From: Termitomyces sp. T153
Taxonomy: Eukaryota > Basidiomycota > Agaricomycetes > Agaricales > Lyophyllaceae
Length of the DNA: 64,000 nucleotides
Assembly (NCBI GenBank): GCA_018296165.2
Contig: JACKQL020000011.1
Location: 1,054,001 to 1,118,000, forward strand
Direction of reading: 5' to 3'
Position numbers and translations under genes: made by a program. Below, piece by piece: positions 47,003 through 57,784 of the stretch; the first letter of the stretch is position 1, and each line of letters opens with the position of its first letter. The notes below the pieces were generated by a model, which had not been told where the DNA came from, did no database searches, and saw only the letters and a program-made list of their open reading frames with translations.

Positions 47003-48193
47003 ATGGACTTGCCCTCTCCCAGAGAGCTCGAGCTGGAGACACTCTTACGCCAACGCGACTCTCAACTGTCCGAGCTCATCGTGAGATATCTTTTTGACAC
47101 GCCTTCGATGCGCTGACTGACGCCTTTGCAGGATGAACTCACCCATCTACGCCAGTCGAGCTTCTCCCAACCCGGTGTGCCATCAACAGAACCCATCACA
47201 TTACCTCCTGCGCTAGTATCCGTACTCTCACCGCATCTGCACGTCGCCTCGAGCGTGTCAGGCACGACTGCGGGTTCGAACACAGTCAACGCCGCACTCC
47301 TCCAACGAGCACGAACACTACAGGAAGAAAACGACGAACTCTACGATCTCTTAAAACTCGGAGAAACAGGTAAACTCAAAGAAGAAGTACGCGGACTCCG
47401 CAGAGTCGTGGCGCAGCTAGAAAGCGCCTTACGAGGTACATCACCTTCTCTTCTCACCCCAACCCCATCCCCAAACCTCACCTACCTACCCTCAGAATCC
47501 CATCAAGCAATAACCACACTATCGTGCGTACTCCCTTAGATGATCCAAACCACACCCGGCGCCTAAACTCCTACGCGCAGTACGGAACTTGATAAATCCT
47601 ACAGCACCCTCCTCGCCTCTAGCACAAGCACAAACAACAGCACCAAATCGATATCCCAATCCCCCCGCGCTGCATATCACCCAGTGGACTCTAACTACAA
47701 CTACAACAACGCCACGACCAACGGACCGAGCAAGCTCCCTCCGACCGGACCAAGAGCGTACAAGAAGCCCCGGCTCTCCGATGCGCCGGTGCAACAGACG
47801 AATGCACCTGTGTCAGCACAGCACAAGGCTCATGGGCGGGCGGCGCATAGTTCGTCGCGCGAGTACGCGCCGTCGTCACGCCGGGGGAAGGGGACGAATA
47901 ATTATCATAGGATGGAGGTGGACGAGGACCAGCGCGTGAGGCCGCCGTCGATTGAGCGTGGGCGTGAGAGGGATCGTGAGAGGGATCGTGAACGCGAGCG
48001 GGAGAGGGATCGAGTGGGACGCGAGCGGGAGCGTGATGGGCATGGAAATGGGCGGCATCGTCGGAACGGGGGCGGGGGCAGGAATGCGTTTAGTGGTGGG
48101 CGGGGGTCACGGACAGTGCACGACCATGGACGGGCTGCTCATGATTCCATGCACAGTGGAGATCGGACGTTACGCGAACGGATGGGACTTTGA
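47003..48193 (+). CDS. Coiled-coil protein with Arg/Glu-rich C-terminus
   Basis: Exon 1 is MDLPSPRELELETLLRQRDS with QLSELI. An intron (GTGAGA...TTGCAG) leads to DELTHLRQ. A strong coiled coil follows: LLQRARTLQEENDELYDLLK, GKLKEEVRGLRRVVAQLESA. A further intron ending at about 47,580 gives TELDKSYSTLLASS. The rest is low complexity: AYKKPRLSDAPVQQ, a RERDRERDRERERERDR-type run (about 47,950-48,020) and RGG-like GGGGRNAFSGGRGSR. Such RE/RGG tails are common in RNA-processing factors. The coiled-coil order could fit a WTAP/Mum2-type protein, but I cannot confirm it. Stop at 48,191. Confidence 0.72.
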
Positions 48194-48197
48194 ATTT

Positions 48198-48222
48198 GCG
48201 TTGTTGTTGTTGTTGTTGTTTT
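48198..48222 (+). repeat. GTT microsatellite in the 3' UTR
   Basis: TTGCG(TTG)n with a T-run end, starting a few bases after the stop codon at 48,193. Confidence 0.8.
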
Positions 48223-49080
48223 TTGGTCTCGGGGTTTTTCGATAATTATTTCTCGCTCTGTGGTGCTTGTGTAGTATATATCTGGTACGTCTTTCGCAGC
48301 TACTCCCGGTGACACCACTGATCTCTTGCATATGTAGTTGTAACTCGCCTAATTTAATTGCAGTTCTGGACAAACGGCGCCGCTTCAGTTTATCCAACGG
48401 CGGGCAATAACAATTCAGCCATATTCACTACTTTGCTCAACGTTTAATTGGTTCGGGGGACAGCAATTCACCCGACTAGGGGTTTAGTTTGCTCAACGTT
48501 TATCCCACAGACGAGTACAAGTCCGGCTACTTGTGCACATATCGCGCTTGATTGGTTCGGACATCAGCAATCGAGCCGAAGGCACACACACAGCTCCTAT
48601 GTATGTATGTCCCTACCCACGCCCACATTACGTCTGTTGACTCGACCGGGCTTATGTACATATTTATCGGACAAAGGCAAGGGGCGTTTTTTTTGGGTCC
48701 GTGTGTGGATATGTTTGCCGGGGAATGGATGCCGCGGCGCGCGTGATCAGGCCGTTACATACGATGTGGCGTATCGGATTGATTATCAGTTGGGTTGGTA
48801 TAGTGGGCCGGTAATCAATTAATCACGACGAGCGCTATGAGCCAAAATCAGCGGATGAATTACAATATGTACGGGTTATTAGGAATTATACATAGGTTGG
48901 TATTATATATATGGGCGAAGATGTCAAAGTGAGTGCGGCGAAAGTAATAGTAGATACGAATGTCGTAATATAAGTATGGCAGGCGCAAAGTTGGATCGCA
49001 GACGATGGTGGGCGAGACGGGTGCCGGCAAGAAGAGTGGCAGGCACTGCTGTTGTAGCAGGCGGGCCAGAGTGTCCAAGA
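48223..49080. other. Gene-poor stretch with a short interleaved repeat
   Basis: TTTGCTCAACGTTTA occurs at 48,432 and 48,488. ATTGGTTCGG followed by ACAGCAAT/ATCAGCAAT occurs at about 48,449 and 48,552. No gene is supported. Confidence 0.5.
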
Positions 49081-49206
49081 AGGATGTGGAGTGTTTATGC
49101 CACAAGGGTGTGGAGTGTTTATGTCACAAGGATGTGGAGTGTTTATGCCCCAAGGATGTGAAGCGAGTATGCCACAAGAATGTTTATGCCAATGTTTATG
49201 CCACAA
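49081..49206. repeat. 24-bp minisatellite
   Basis: Four tandem units of AGGATGTGGAGTGTTTATGC plus CACA (starts 49,081, 49,105, 49,129, 49,153) and a shortened tail to 49,206. It overlaps the stop codon of the minus-strand gene. Confidence 0.9.
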
Positions 49207-49732
49207 CGGGCGAGCGGCGTTTTGAGTTGCGCAGCGAAAAGAAGCGGAGACAGGTCATTGCGACCTTGTGCTGCCTGGTTGGTGATGGCTGTTTGGCTGT
49301 TGGCTCAGGCAAAGGGGGGACGCTGTCGAGGTCTGGGAGATGGATGGGGGTGATTGCGGCAGGGCGCGGGCAGGATTTGATGGGAGTGGGCGGGGAGAGG
49401 GCAAAGGTGGGGATGGGAGGCACGGGCGGGGGCGGAGAGACGACGGTTGGGGTGGGCGGGGGCGAGCGGTAGGGAATGGCCGTGGAGAGGGACCTGCGGT
49501 GGGCGACGAGGGAGCGCCTGGACGAGGGGAGGTCGTTGAGGGAGCGGACGGTGAGGATGGCCTTGCGCGGCTTGGGGACGGGCAGGCCGGGGGGCGTGGC
49601 GGGCGCAGAGTCGGTGTGGCTGGAGAGGGTGCGGTGGCGGGCGCGGGCGTGGGGCGAGGGCAGCGGGGAGTAGTGCAGCTCGGGCGAGGGCTGGCGCGGC
49701 GGAGGCGAGGGCGGGCGGGCGAAGATGGACAT
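49196..49732 (-). CDS. Proline-rich hypothetical protein
   Basis: The start MSIFARPPSPPPRQPSPELH at 49,732 is chosen because a TATATAA box lies about 30 bases upstream; a longer in-frame start at 49,837 would include that box. About 178 residues: Pro/Ser-rich N-terminus, a conserved-looking centre (KAILTVRSLNDLPSSRRSLV), more Pro-rich linkers (SPPPTPTVVSPPPPVPPIP), and a basic end MTCLRFFSLRNSKRRSPVVA. No family recognised. The overlapping plus-strand frame is Gly/Arg-rich and judged a shadow. High GC favours chance long frames, hence moderate confidence. Confidence 0.5.
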   Translation of the reverse strand: MSIFARPPSPPPRQPSPELHYSPLPSPHARARHRTLSSHTDSAPATPPGLPVPKPRKAILTVRSLNDLPSSRRSLVAHRRSLSTAIPYRSPPPTPTVVSPPPPVPPIPTFALSPPTPIKSCPRPAAITPIHLPDLDSVPPLPEPTAKQPSPTRQHKVAMTCLRFFSLRNSKRRSPVVA

Positions 49733-49758
49733 GGCTGCCTGGCATGGTCTGGCTCGCG

Positions 49759-49765
49759 TTATATA
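49759..49765 (-). promoter_or_regulatory. TATA box
   Basis: TATATAA on the minus strand, about 30 bases before the ATG at 49,732, implying a very short leader. Confidence 0.45.
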
Positions 49766-51003
49766 CGTCCACGAATGGAAGTCTTCTGCCGGACGCGAGC
49801 AATCTCGATTCATGTCACGTCTTGCATCGATTCTCAAGCTCAGATCCTCCCGGCCCCGTCACCACCTCCGACTCGGTCCCGCCCCAACGCGGCCTTCCCA
49901 GCCTCGCACAACCCTGCCGTTCACCAGGTCTTTCAACTGAAATGCATCTACGGCAACCTGCCCGGCTTCTAAACCGTCAGTCCGGTGGCAGTGTCCTTGC
50001 ATATTCGAAATCAAAATCTTGTCGCAACTGCTTCCACTTGGTTCGCGGCTTCCATGTCCAACCATTAATATTACCCAAAATGGTCACACCTTGAGACATC
50101 ATCGTCATCCCACCACGTCGCATGCTCCGGCCACTTCACTCAACCAAAATAGAACCGAGCTATCAATGATCATCTCAAAATATACATCCGCTCATCTCGA
50201 CTCATCCACTTTACCTAGTACGCATTTAGAGAACAATAGCATATCATATCTCCGAAACTTCCAGGGCCCAGTCCTCAAGAGCTCCCGCATCCAGGGCTCC
50301 TTCTTGCCGACAGCAGCCCCTCCATATCCGCACCATGACTAGGTCTTCTATTTCCCGCTCCAAAAGGATAAGAAAAAAATTGTCTCGGAGGTGCAGGTAC
50401 AGACGTTGACAGATGGGGAGACCGGTGACGTCCCACGCCAAACTAAAATCTGGGGGGGCTCGGACCCAGATTAAATCTTGAGGGGCGAGTGGTAGTAAGT
50501 TGGCTGTATGTCCGTAGACTCGGGATTGGATCGACCAGGGAAATAATCGTTATTTTGTTCATTGCTTAGGCGCGAACATGTAGCATCGACTCAACAGCCC
50601 AAGATGGTGATTCTCAACGTACTTACTACTCGATATCCAATTCTCCCGCGAAAGACGGACGGACGGACCATGCATTTTCCAGCACCATTCATCCCAGTCT
50701 TCGTATGTACCCCTCGGCTCGACGGTTACGACACCCCCCATCGAAACACCGAACACCCACACTTCTGTGGCGTCAAACTTCATGCATACGTACCAAGCAC
50801 GAGTCAGAGTATGTACTTGCGGAACCTACAGCTTACGTTGACGTTGACGTTGAGTGGGTTTCCAGAAGACGAAGGATAAGTGAAAGAAAGACTTGGGCTG
50901 GGTGTGCATAGAAACCGATCCTGAGAGACTTGAGACGTAAAGGCTTGAGCTACCACGACGACGACGAAGCTATAGCACCCAGATCAGGGAAAGTCCAGTG
51001 TGT
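49766..51003. other. Gene-poor stretch, no supported gene
   Basis: Several frames of 65-116 codons overlap on both strands without recognisable domains or consistent start context. None is called. Confidence 0.5.
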
Positions 51004-51690
51004 GATACATCGCACGATTGGAGTGCGCCATGGTCCCAAGTTCCTCTCGAGTGAATACATACTCGCCAGATCGTGCTATTGTGTTTCCTATACTGATATC
51101 AAAAGCAAATGGGATACAATCGCCAAATGCAACCGTAATGTAAGTAGTCTGGGAACGCACCGCGAAGCGATACATTGCACGATTGGAGTGCGCCATGGTC
51201 CAAAGTTCCTCTCGAGTAATACATACTCGCCAGATCGTGCTATTGTGTTTCCTGTACTGATATCAAAAGCAAACGGGATACAATCGCCAAAAACCGTAAT
51301 GTAAGTAGTCTGGGAACACACCGCGAAGCGATACATTGCACGATTGGAGTGCGCCATGGTCCAAAGTTCCTCTCGAGCAATACATACTCGCCAGATCGTG
51401 CTATTGTGTTTCCTATGCTGATATTCAAAGCTTAGAATCGCCAAATGCAACCGTAATGTAAGTAGTCTGGGAACGCACCGCGAAGCGATACATCGCACTA
51501 TTGGAGTGCGCCGTGGTCCACCGCTAGTTCATCTCGAGTAATACATACTCGCCACTCGCATTTGATCATGCTATTGTGTTTCCTATGCTCATATCAAAAG
51601 CAAACAGGATAGAATTAGAATCGCCAAATGCACCTCGGATAATCTCAATGTAAGTAAGTAGTCAGTCTGGGAACGCACCGCCAAGTCGAC
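51004..51690. repeat. Satellite: four tandem units of about 160 bp
   Basis: Units start with GATACAT(C/T)GCAC at 51,004, 51,169, 51,330 and 51,487 (spacings 165, 161 and 157). Each holds GGAGTGCGCC, TTCCTCTCGAG, ACATACTCGCCA, GTGCTATTGTGTTTCCT and GTAAGTAGTCTGGGAAC. The units are closely similar, with small deletions; the last is the most diverged, with short insertions. Confidence 0.93.
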
Positions 51691-52515
51691 ACGAATGTAA
51701 CCGTTTATTGCTTCTGCCAAGTACGAGCCATCCAGGTACGTACTACGCTCTACAAACAGTTCTTAAGCATGCCCAGAACATCGTTTTTTTTCAAATGCAC
51801 GATATCATCGTATGCTCACCGGAGGACAGGTTAGTGGAATAATCGTCGCCACATCATTCTACCAAAACTCGAAGCAAACGTGGCTCCTCGTGAGCACATC
51901 CCTGCCACTAAAACCTTTGGAATAGGCGTCTATAAAGCGAATTGGGCGTAGCAAATCTAATTTCAGGACCAGTAAGAAAATATTCATGTCTTGCTAGAAA
52001 CAACCCACTCACTTTCTCATTGATTCAATAGGAACTGAATCCAATGCCTCAAGTACCATTTTAGTTGATGCAGGGAACCTATGGTAAGGAGAGGCGCGAT
52101 TTGACGTGTTTTCTGAACGGAGGCATAGCAGTTATGTTGACGCGTTCAAGTTGACGCGTCGACTTTTTGGCACCTTTACCAAGTACATAGACGTAATGTG
52201 ACATAAATTCCCTCATGGACTCTCCTCCACATTTCGAAAATACTCAAGATCAAAAATGAATATTTCATGTAGAGAGGTAATTTACAGAATTTGTTCTTTT
52301 CCAATTGTCTAAGATTCAATGAACTGAGGAAGATGTTTCCAATTTCCTGCTTCCTAACACGTTTGTCACGCTTTGAGTCACGCGCCTATCTTATATATAC
52401 GAACATTCGGCTACGGGCAGTTTTTTGAAACGCGCCGGCGTATATCATTCGAGCTTAAGCCCCTCATGATCAAGGGGCACGAACAGGCAACGGTGGGTGA
52501 AACATATAGAAGGAC
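51691..52515. other. Gene-poor stretch, nothing recognised
   Basis: No coding region, RNA gene or repeat boundary that I can support. Confidence 0.5.
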
Positions 52516-52700
52516 GCCATCGTTATGGACTACATCCAGTGCGTGTGAACACCGAAAAGTAATGCCAATCCGCCTTCCAATCCAATCCCTTGTATTTTTA
52601 GAACAAGCCATGGGTCTGCCCCTGAAGATGAACGCACACGGGGTTGATGAACCGTCGGATGTATTGTCACATATCGTTGGGTATGTGTGCATTGCTAGGG
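52516..52700. repeat. Diverged duplicated segment, copy 1
   Basis: Starts GCCATCGTTATGGACTACAT and ends GCATTGCTAGGG. The first 100 bases match 53,439-53,540 closely, and the last 35 match the end of that copy. A middle stretch of about 45 bases is missing from copy 2. Confidence 0.82.
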
Positions 52701-53438
52701 ATGCCACAAACGTATACTCATCGCCGGGTCTGTTTTAGGAAGGTCGGCAGCAATTTCCGAGGTGTGTTGGGGGGTCCTGGAACCCCGTGACATTGAGATT
52801 CAAATTCATTCATTACTACTCATCTATGATTTCCCTCTGATTGCATCCCCACAGAATTCACCCAGAGCAATCATGATGGGAGGGACATAAACAGAGCTTA
52901 TGCTTCTCTTGTTAATTGCCAATTAATTCCTTGCTTCTTGTTTATGTCCAGAACAATGGTTTTGATAAAAACTCGATGCAACTTACTCGGAAAAGAAGCG
53001 ATTTATTCAGAATATTGTATGTCAAGATGAGCTCTTCTGGCGCGCATCCACTGACTTTGGTCATAAGCTGTAATTCTGCTTTGAGGACTACTCGATTTAA
53101 AAGACACAGTCTTTGTTACCTTGATTAGTGTTCAGATTGGAGATTATGAGATTAAGCCTCGAAGAAATGGTAAGTCTTGGTGAAAAAAAAAAACTTCCAA
53201 AAACATTCTCCTCTGTCAGATATAACAAAATTCCGACAAGCTTGTTATTGTTAACTCTCAACGCATCTTCGGTATGTCAGGTAGATGAAATATATTCCAA
53301 CTAGACAATACTGCTCGGATATAGTGGCTTTGTGACCAAATTTTGTGTGACAGATATTGACATAAAGACCCCATCAACTGAAAATGGACAGGCGGAAGGA
53401 ACAAGTAGACCTAACTCTGGTAGACAACAGTAGAGGTG
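52701..53438. other. Gene-poor stretch, nothing recognised
   Basis: AT-rich sequence between the two copies of the duplicated segment, with an A-run at about 53,185. No supported gene. Confidence 0.5.
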
Positions 53439-53590
53439 CCATCGTTATGGACCGCATCCAGTGCGTGTGAACACCGATAAGTAATGCCGATCCGCCTTCC
53501 AATCCAATACCTTGTATTTTTAGAACAAGCCATGGGTAGGCGCGCTGTTTGGATGTATTTTCACAGATCGCCGGGTGTGCATTGCTAGGA
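53439..53590. repeat. Diverged duplicated segment, copy 2
   Basis: Starts GCCATCGTTATGGACCGCAT and contains CCTTGTATTTTTAGAACAAG as in copy 1, then skips to GATGTATTTTCACAGATCG and GCATTGCTAGG. Confidence 0.82.
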
Positions 53591-53949
53591 CGTTGTAGCA
53601 TCTCGGATCCGGGAAAGGCTACGTATGTAGCAGGTTCTGATGAATTTCCGTTCCGTGTCAGCAGATGAGTTTGGACTTCAGAGAACTGCCTCTACGAGTT
53701 GGAATGTAGTCTATGTATGTACTTCCCGCAACCTAATCACCCGTCGGAATGTAAAGTATCTGATCCGTGCACTTGCCGAGTATGCATCCTGGAGGGTTGT
53801 CCAATCCGTTTCTTTGATGAAGTTCAAGAATTATTGCACAGGAACTCCCGTACAAATCTGAAATCAATCAACGCTATCAGTCTATATAATTTCTCGTGAT
53901 CACAGCCTTTTTGATCTTCTCTTCGGTGATTCTGTCAGTGCGAATATTG

Positions 53950-53956
53950 TATAAAG
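53950..53956 (+). promoter_or_regulatory. TATA box of glutaminase 1
   Basis: TATAAAG, 35 bases before the ATG at 53,985. Copies 2 (TATAAG, 59,784-59,789) and 3 (TATAAG, 63,541-63,546) have the same arrangement 42 and 39 bases before their ATGs. Confidence 0.65.
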
Positions 53957-53984
53957 AAAGACGACGCGTTGCGAAGGAAACTCA

Positions 53985-56900
53985 ATGCCCTTCGTAACGC
54001 TACGTCTCTTTACTCTTTTGATTTTTCTCACAATTGTACAAGCCGTATCATGGTCTGCAATTCCTTTCAATCCGCCTGCAGTACCTCTAGCCGTCCGGAC
54101 GCCATACCTGTCAGCTTGGCTGCCCCAGGGAGCAGGTTCCGAATCCGACTATTTGTCCTCTACCACAAACTGAGTTGTTTCACCAGGTATGGCGCTGAAC
54201 GATGTCTGGCCAATCTTTTGGACGGGTCAGGTAAGTAGACTATCAAGTCAAGAACCACTATATCCAGAGTTTTCAAACACAATCATGTCAGACTCTAGGC
54301 TGGGCTGGGTTGCTCATGGTTGATGGAACAGCCTATAGTTTCTTGGGTACTCCCAATGTTCCAGGAATGCCTTTTGAAAAAGCCGCGCAGAAGAGTTCTC
54401 AGGTCCGTGTCCTTCTGAGGCCCATGTTACCGCCTTTTTACAGTTATACATTTAAGTTCACGGCCACTCGAAGCATTTTTGTTCTTACTGCTGGATCAGT
54501 CGACGTTACTGTGACTTTTCTGAGCCCAGTCGAGGTAGAGGATTTGTTCCAAACGCAGAAACGAGAATCTTACTATACTACTACGGACAGGCTACGGATC
54601 TCGTGAAGCAATCTACACCGTTTGCCTATATGGCAGTATCTGCAGCATCGAATGATAATGCTGCACATTCTGTCCAAGTCTACTCGGACATAACCGCAGA
54701 ATGGGTGTCTGCTAATCTCTCGGACACTGTGGAGTGGTCGACTTCGGCTGTGGGTAATGTCATCACCCATCAATTCCAGTCGCAACTGCCATCCGTCTTC
54801 TCGGAATACCAAGATCATGTACAATGTCAGTATTATGACGAACGACTGATGATCAGTGCTTGATGTGACCTTAGATGGTTCTGTTTTTTACTCGATGCAG
54901 AATGTGCGGTTGCATTAAGGAATTCGCGCACGATGATTTCTTACAAGACCTTCTTTGCAGACCCCAAACACCACGTATCAGACCGGCGGAGACGCCGTCG
55001 TACGCACACAGTTTGTCAATCACGGCCAACTTACTAACAGCCAAGAAACCAACTTCCGAGCAATAAATGCCAGCTGGCCTGTGCTTGGGCTAGCTCACGA
55101 TCTTGGTTCGGTTATTGGACCAACTTCTCCAGTAGTATTCTCTGTTGGATATATTCGAGATCCTGCGATCCAGTACGTCGTGGGGAAAGGTACTAACTGG
55201 CAAAACCGGAGCCTATACTTTTGGAGTCAGTTCAGCACTGTATCTGCGTTAGTACGTCATCATTTCCTTACTCGGAAATGGTTTATTTGACCGGGATTCT
55301 AATGAAGATATCGTCTTTTCTTGGCGATTATAATGCAGCTCTTTCAAGGGCCCAGTCGCTTGATTCAAAAGTCAACAGTGACGCGAGCAAAATTTCCGCG
55401 GATTACGCTGCCATTGTGGAATTGTCTATTCGGCAGGCTGTAGGTGCTACGGAAATCACGATTTCAAGAAACCCCGATGGCACGTGGAATACGGATGATG
55501 TTATCGTCTTCTTGAAAGGTATTACTGTTATATTTTGGAAGTATCACAGTGTATAATCAAGTCTCTGACTATCGTCCTTGCAGAAATCTCCGGCGAAGTG
55601 ATTACATTTCATCTAGAACTTTTCGATTTTTCATGGGGTTCTCGTTAGAATGCGAACACTGTGGATGTGATATTCCCGGCTTGGCCATGCCTGGTGTACT
55701 TGAACCCAGCTCTCGGAAAGTATCTATTAGAAGGGCTCTTCAGATACCAAGCCAACGGCCTTTATCCCCACCTCTGGAGTGTGCATGATCTAGGTGAATT
55801 TGTAGAAAGTCGCACATGAATCAAGGCTTAACGTTGTTTCTGCAGGCTCCGGTTATCCTAGAGCACTGGGACATAATGATGGGAATGATGGCAATATGTT
55901 TGTTGAAGGTTATCCACTTTCACTGCACAACGAAAAAAATTCTCTTCTTATCTATCTTCAGAGAGTGGGAACATGCTCATTACGGCTTTGAGTTATGCTC
56001 AGAAGACTGGTGATAATTCTCAGCTCGCACAATACGTGATTGATTTTTATTTGAGATATTGTCCTCAGAAAGTGACTTTCTTGTCAGACTACACTCCTTG
56101 ATCAGTGGGCTCAGTACTTGATCAAGCATTCCCTTTTACCCGAATATCAATCCAGCACAGACAACTTCGCTGGTGCTTTGGCTAATCAAACTAATCTTGC
56201 AGTAAAAGGAATAATTGGCATCAAAGTCATGTCCCAAATCTATTCGATTCTCGGAAACACTGCACAGAGCTCAAATTATTCGGTAACTGTTTTTCGGATG
56301 TCTGATTTACCATCTCTTCACACAGAATCGTAGTCAATTGCTGCCGACTATGTTACCCAATGGCAGACACTCGCCATGTCGTCAACGGGCCCGCACCTTA
56401 CGCTGAGTGTATGTTCTCATAAACATTCAACAATGTCCCTGCGCTCAAACTTTCATCCCTACAACAGTACGGTAATTCCACTAGGCATGTATGTTTGTTC
56501 TGTTTTGAAAACTAGTATCTAAGCCTTAGTTAGTTGGGGTCTGACCTACAATCTTTATGCCGACAAACTTTTGAAGTTGAATCTCTTCCCAGCCTCGATC
56601 TACGATCTGCGTCAGTGGAGTCTCTTCGTCTGCTGCCCAGCCTTGCTTTAACGTTTCTCCTTTTCTAAGAGACGGCGTGGTATGAAACTGTTGCGCGTAA
56701 GATTCCATGTCCCCTTGTATTATCAATCTTGTTGAATTTTTTTTACCCCAAGAACACTTTGGTGTTCCACTGGACAGTCGGTTCGTGCCCTGCAAAGCTT
56801 TGTATTGACGGGGTCTGACGAGATTTGTTTGACTAGTCATACCTACACGAAGACAGGTACTGGCATACACACATTCATTCGCCAAGTCCATCACTCTAAA

Positions 56901-57172
56901 TCCATTTTCGAACTCCTTCAGATTGGCAAATATGGACCGCGGCTATCGTTACGAACACCACAATCCGTGACATGTTCATCAGCTCAGTCAAGAACTATGC
57001 AGCCGATGGACTCAGCTCTCAACCGTTCGGCGATTGGTACGAGACAACCAATGGTCAACCCGAGGGCTTCCGTGCCCGTCCGGTCGTCGGTGGTCATCTT
57101 GGTACGTCTTGTTTTAGCTGTAATATTCTTCACAGCATTCTGATGGCTTTTGATCTAGCTCTCGTCAGTTGA
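53985..57172 (+). CDS. Secreted glutaminase GtaA-type, copy 1
   Basis: Secreted enzyme of the fungal glutaminase A family (DUF5127/DUF4965/DUF1793 domains), which hydrolyses glutamine to glutamate and ammonia outside the cell. The signal peptide MPFVTLRLFTLLIFLTIVQA is followed by the family start NPPAVPLAVRTPYLSAWLPQ. Then come LNDVWPIFWTGQ, GTAYSFLGTPNVPG, FLSPVEATDLVKQSTPFAYM (across an intron at 54,535-54,590), LGLAHDLGSV, RSLYFWSQFSTV, IFPAWPCLVYLNPALGKYLL, LWSVHDLGSGYPRALGHNDG, NQTNLAVKGIIGIKVMSQIY, and SSQPFGDWYETTNGQPEGFR near the end. I could join all exons in frame through more than a dozen introns of about 50 nt. One intron (56,485-56,533) has a GC donor. Stop TGA at 57,170. Confidence 0.9.
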
Positions 57173-57784
57173 TCCAGCCTTTTTTCCCCTTCATGACCTG
57201 ATACCAGCTTTGATAGCTCGTTCTTTGAGCAATCGTATCATGTATGGGGTTGTTCGTCAACCAACAACCACCCGATTGTTTTATGATTATTAGGAATCGC
57301 AACGCGATTTGATTGTTTTGTCAGTGAAACCTAATTGATCGATACTTACTACACCGTATACCAGTGCTCAGCTGTCACTACTAATACTAGGTGTTAGACT
57401 TGTGAAATTGAACTATTGTGTTCTTCAAAGGAGAGTTCCTTCCGATTTTTCTCCAGATTAGGTTTTGCCAACTTCGTCGGCAGTCAAATTGTGATTTTGG
57501 TATTTCGTCAAGAGCTCGGATATATTAGATGTGTCAATGATAACAATGGTTGATAAGTGACTTACGCGCCAACTCTGAACGTTCTTAACTGCTTATTGGA
57601 TTTTGATATATATGTTGTGCCAATGTATACTTTACACGCGCACGACGGTTGTCATACTTTTACCTGTCTTTCTGGATATCGTCGATAATACCAGTGGCTG
57701 ATAGCCCTCAAAGAGATGACCGCAGTGAACTAGCATGTGGGCTAATCAAATCAACCAACATGTAGCTTAAAACGCTATGCTCCT
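57173..57784. other. Intergenic between convergent genes
   Basis: The 3' regions of glutaminase 1 and the chitinase. AT-rich, no supported frame. Confidence 0.55.

Noticed and set aside
47260..47285. GGGTTCGAACAC resembling a tRNA B-box
   Set aside because: It lies in a coding exon of the coiled-coil protein. No A-box or cloverleaf is found around it, and no tRNA gene was found anywhere in the window.
49340..49972. Plus-strand open frame of 210 codons, Gly/Arg-rich
   Set aside because: A mirror of the proline-rich minus-strand gene in very GC-rich DNA. Composition follows from the complement, and it has no domain or suitable promoter.
51088..51498. Minus-strand open frame of 136 codons with internal repeats
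   Set aside because: It is the satellite read in one frame. The repeat unit lengths are not all multiples of three, and no protein family is visible.
51004..51690. Possible CRISPR-like array
   Set aside because: Units of about 160 bp are repeated whole, without unique spacers, and the host is a eukaryote.
56526..56894. Minus-strand open frame of 122 codons
   Set aside because: It is antisense to exons and introns of glutaminase 1 and has no family match.
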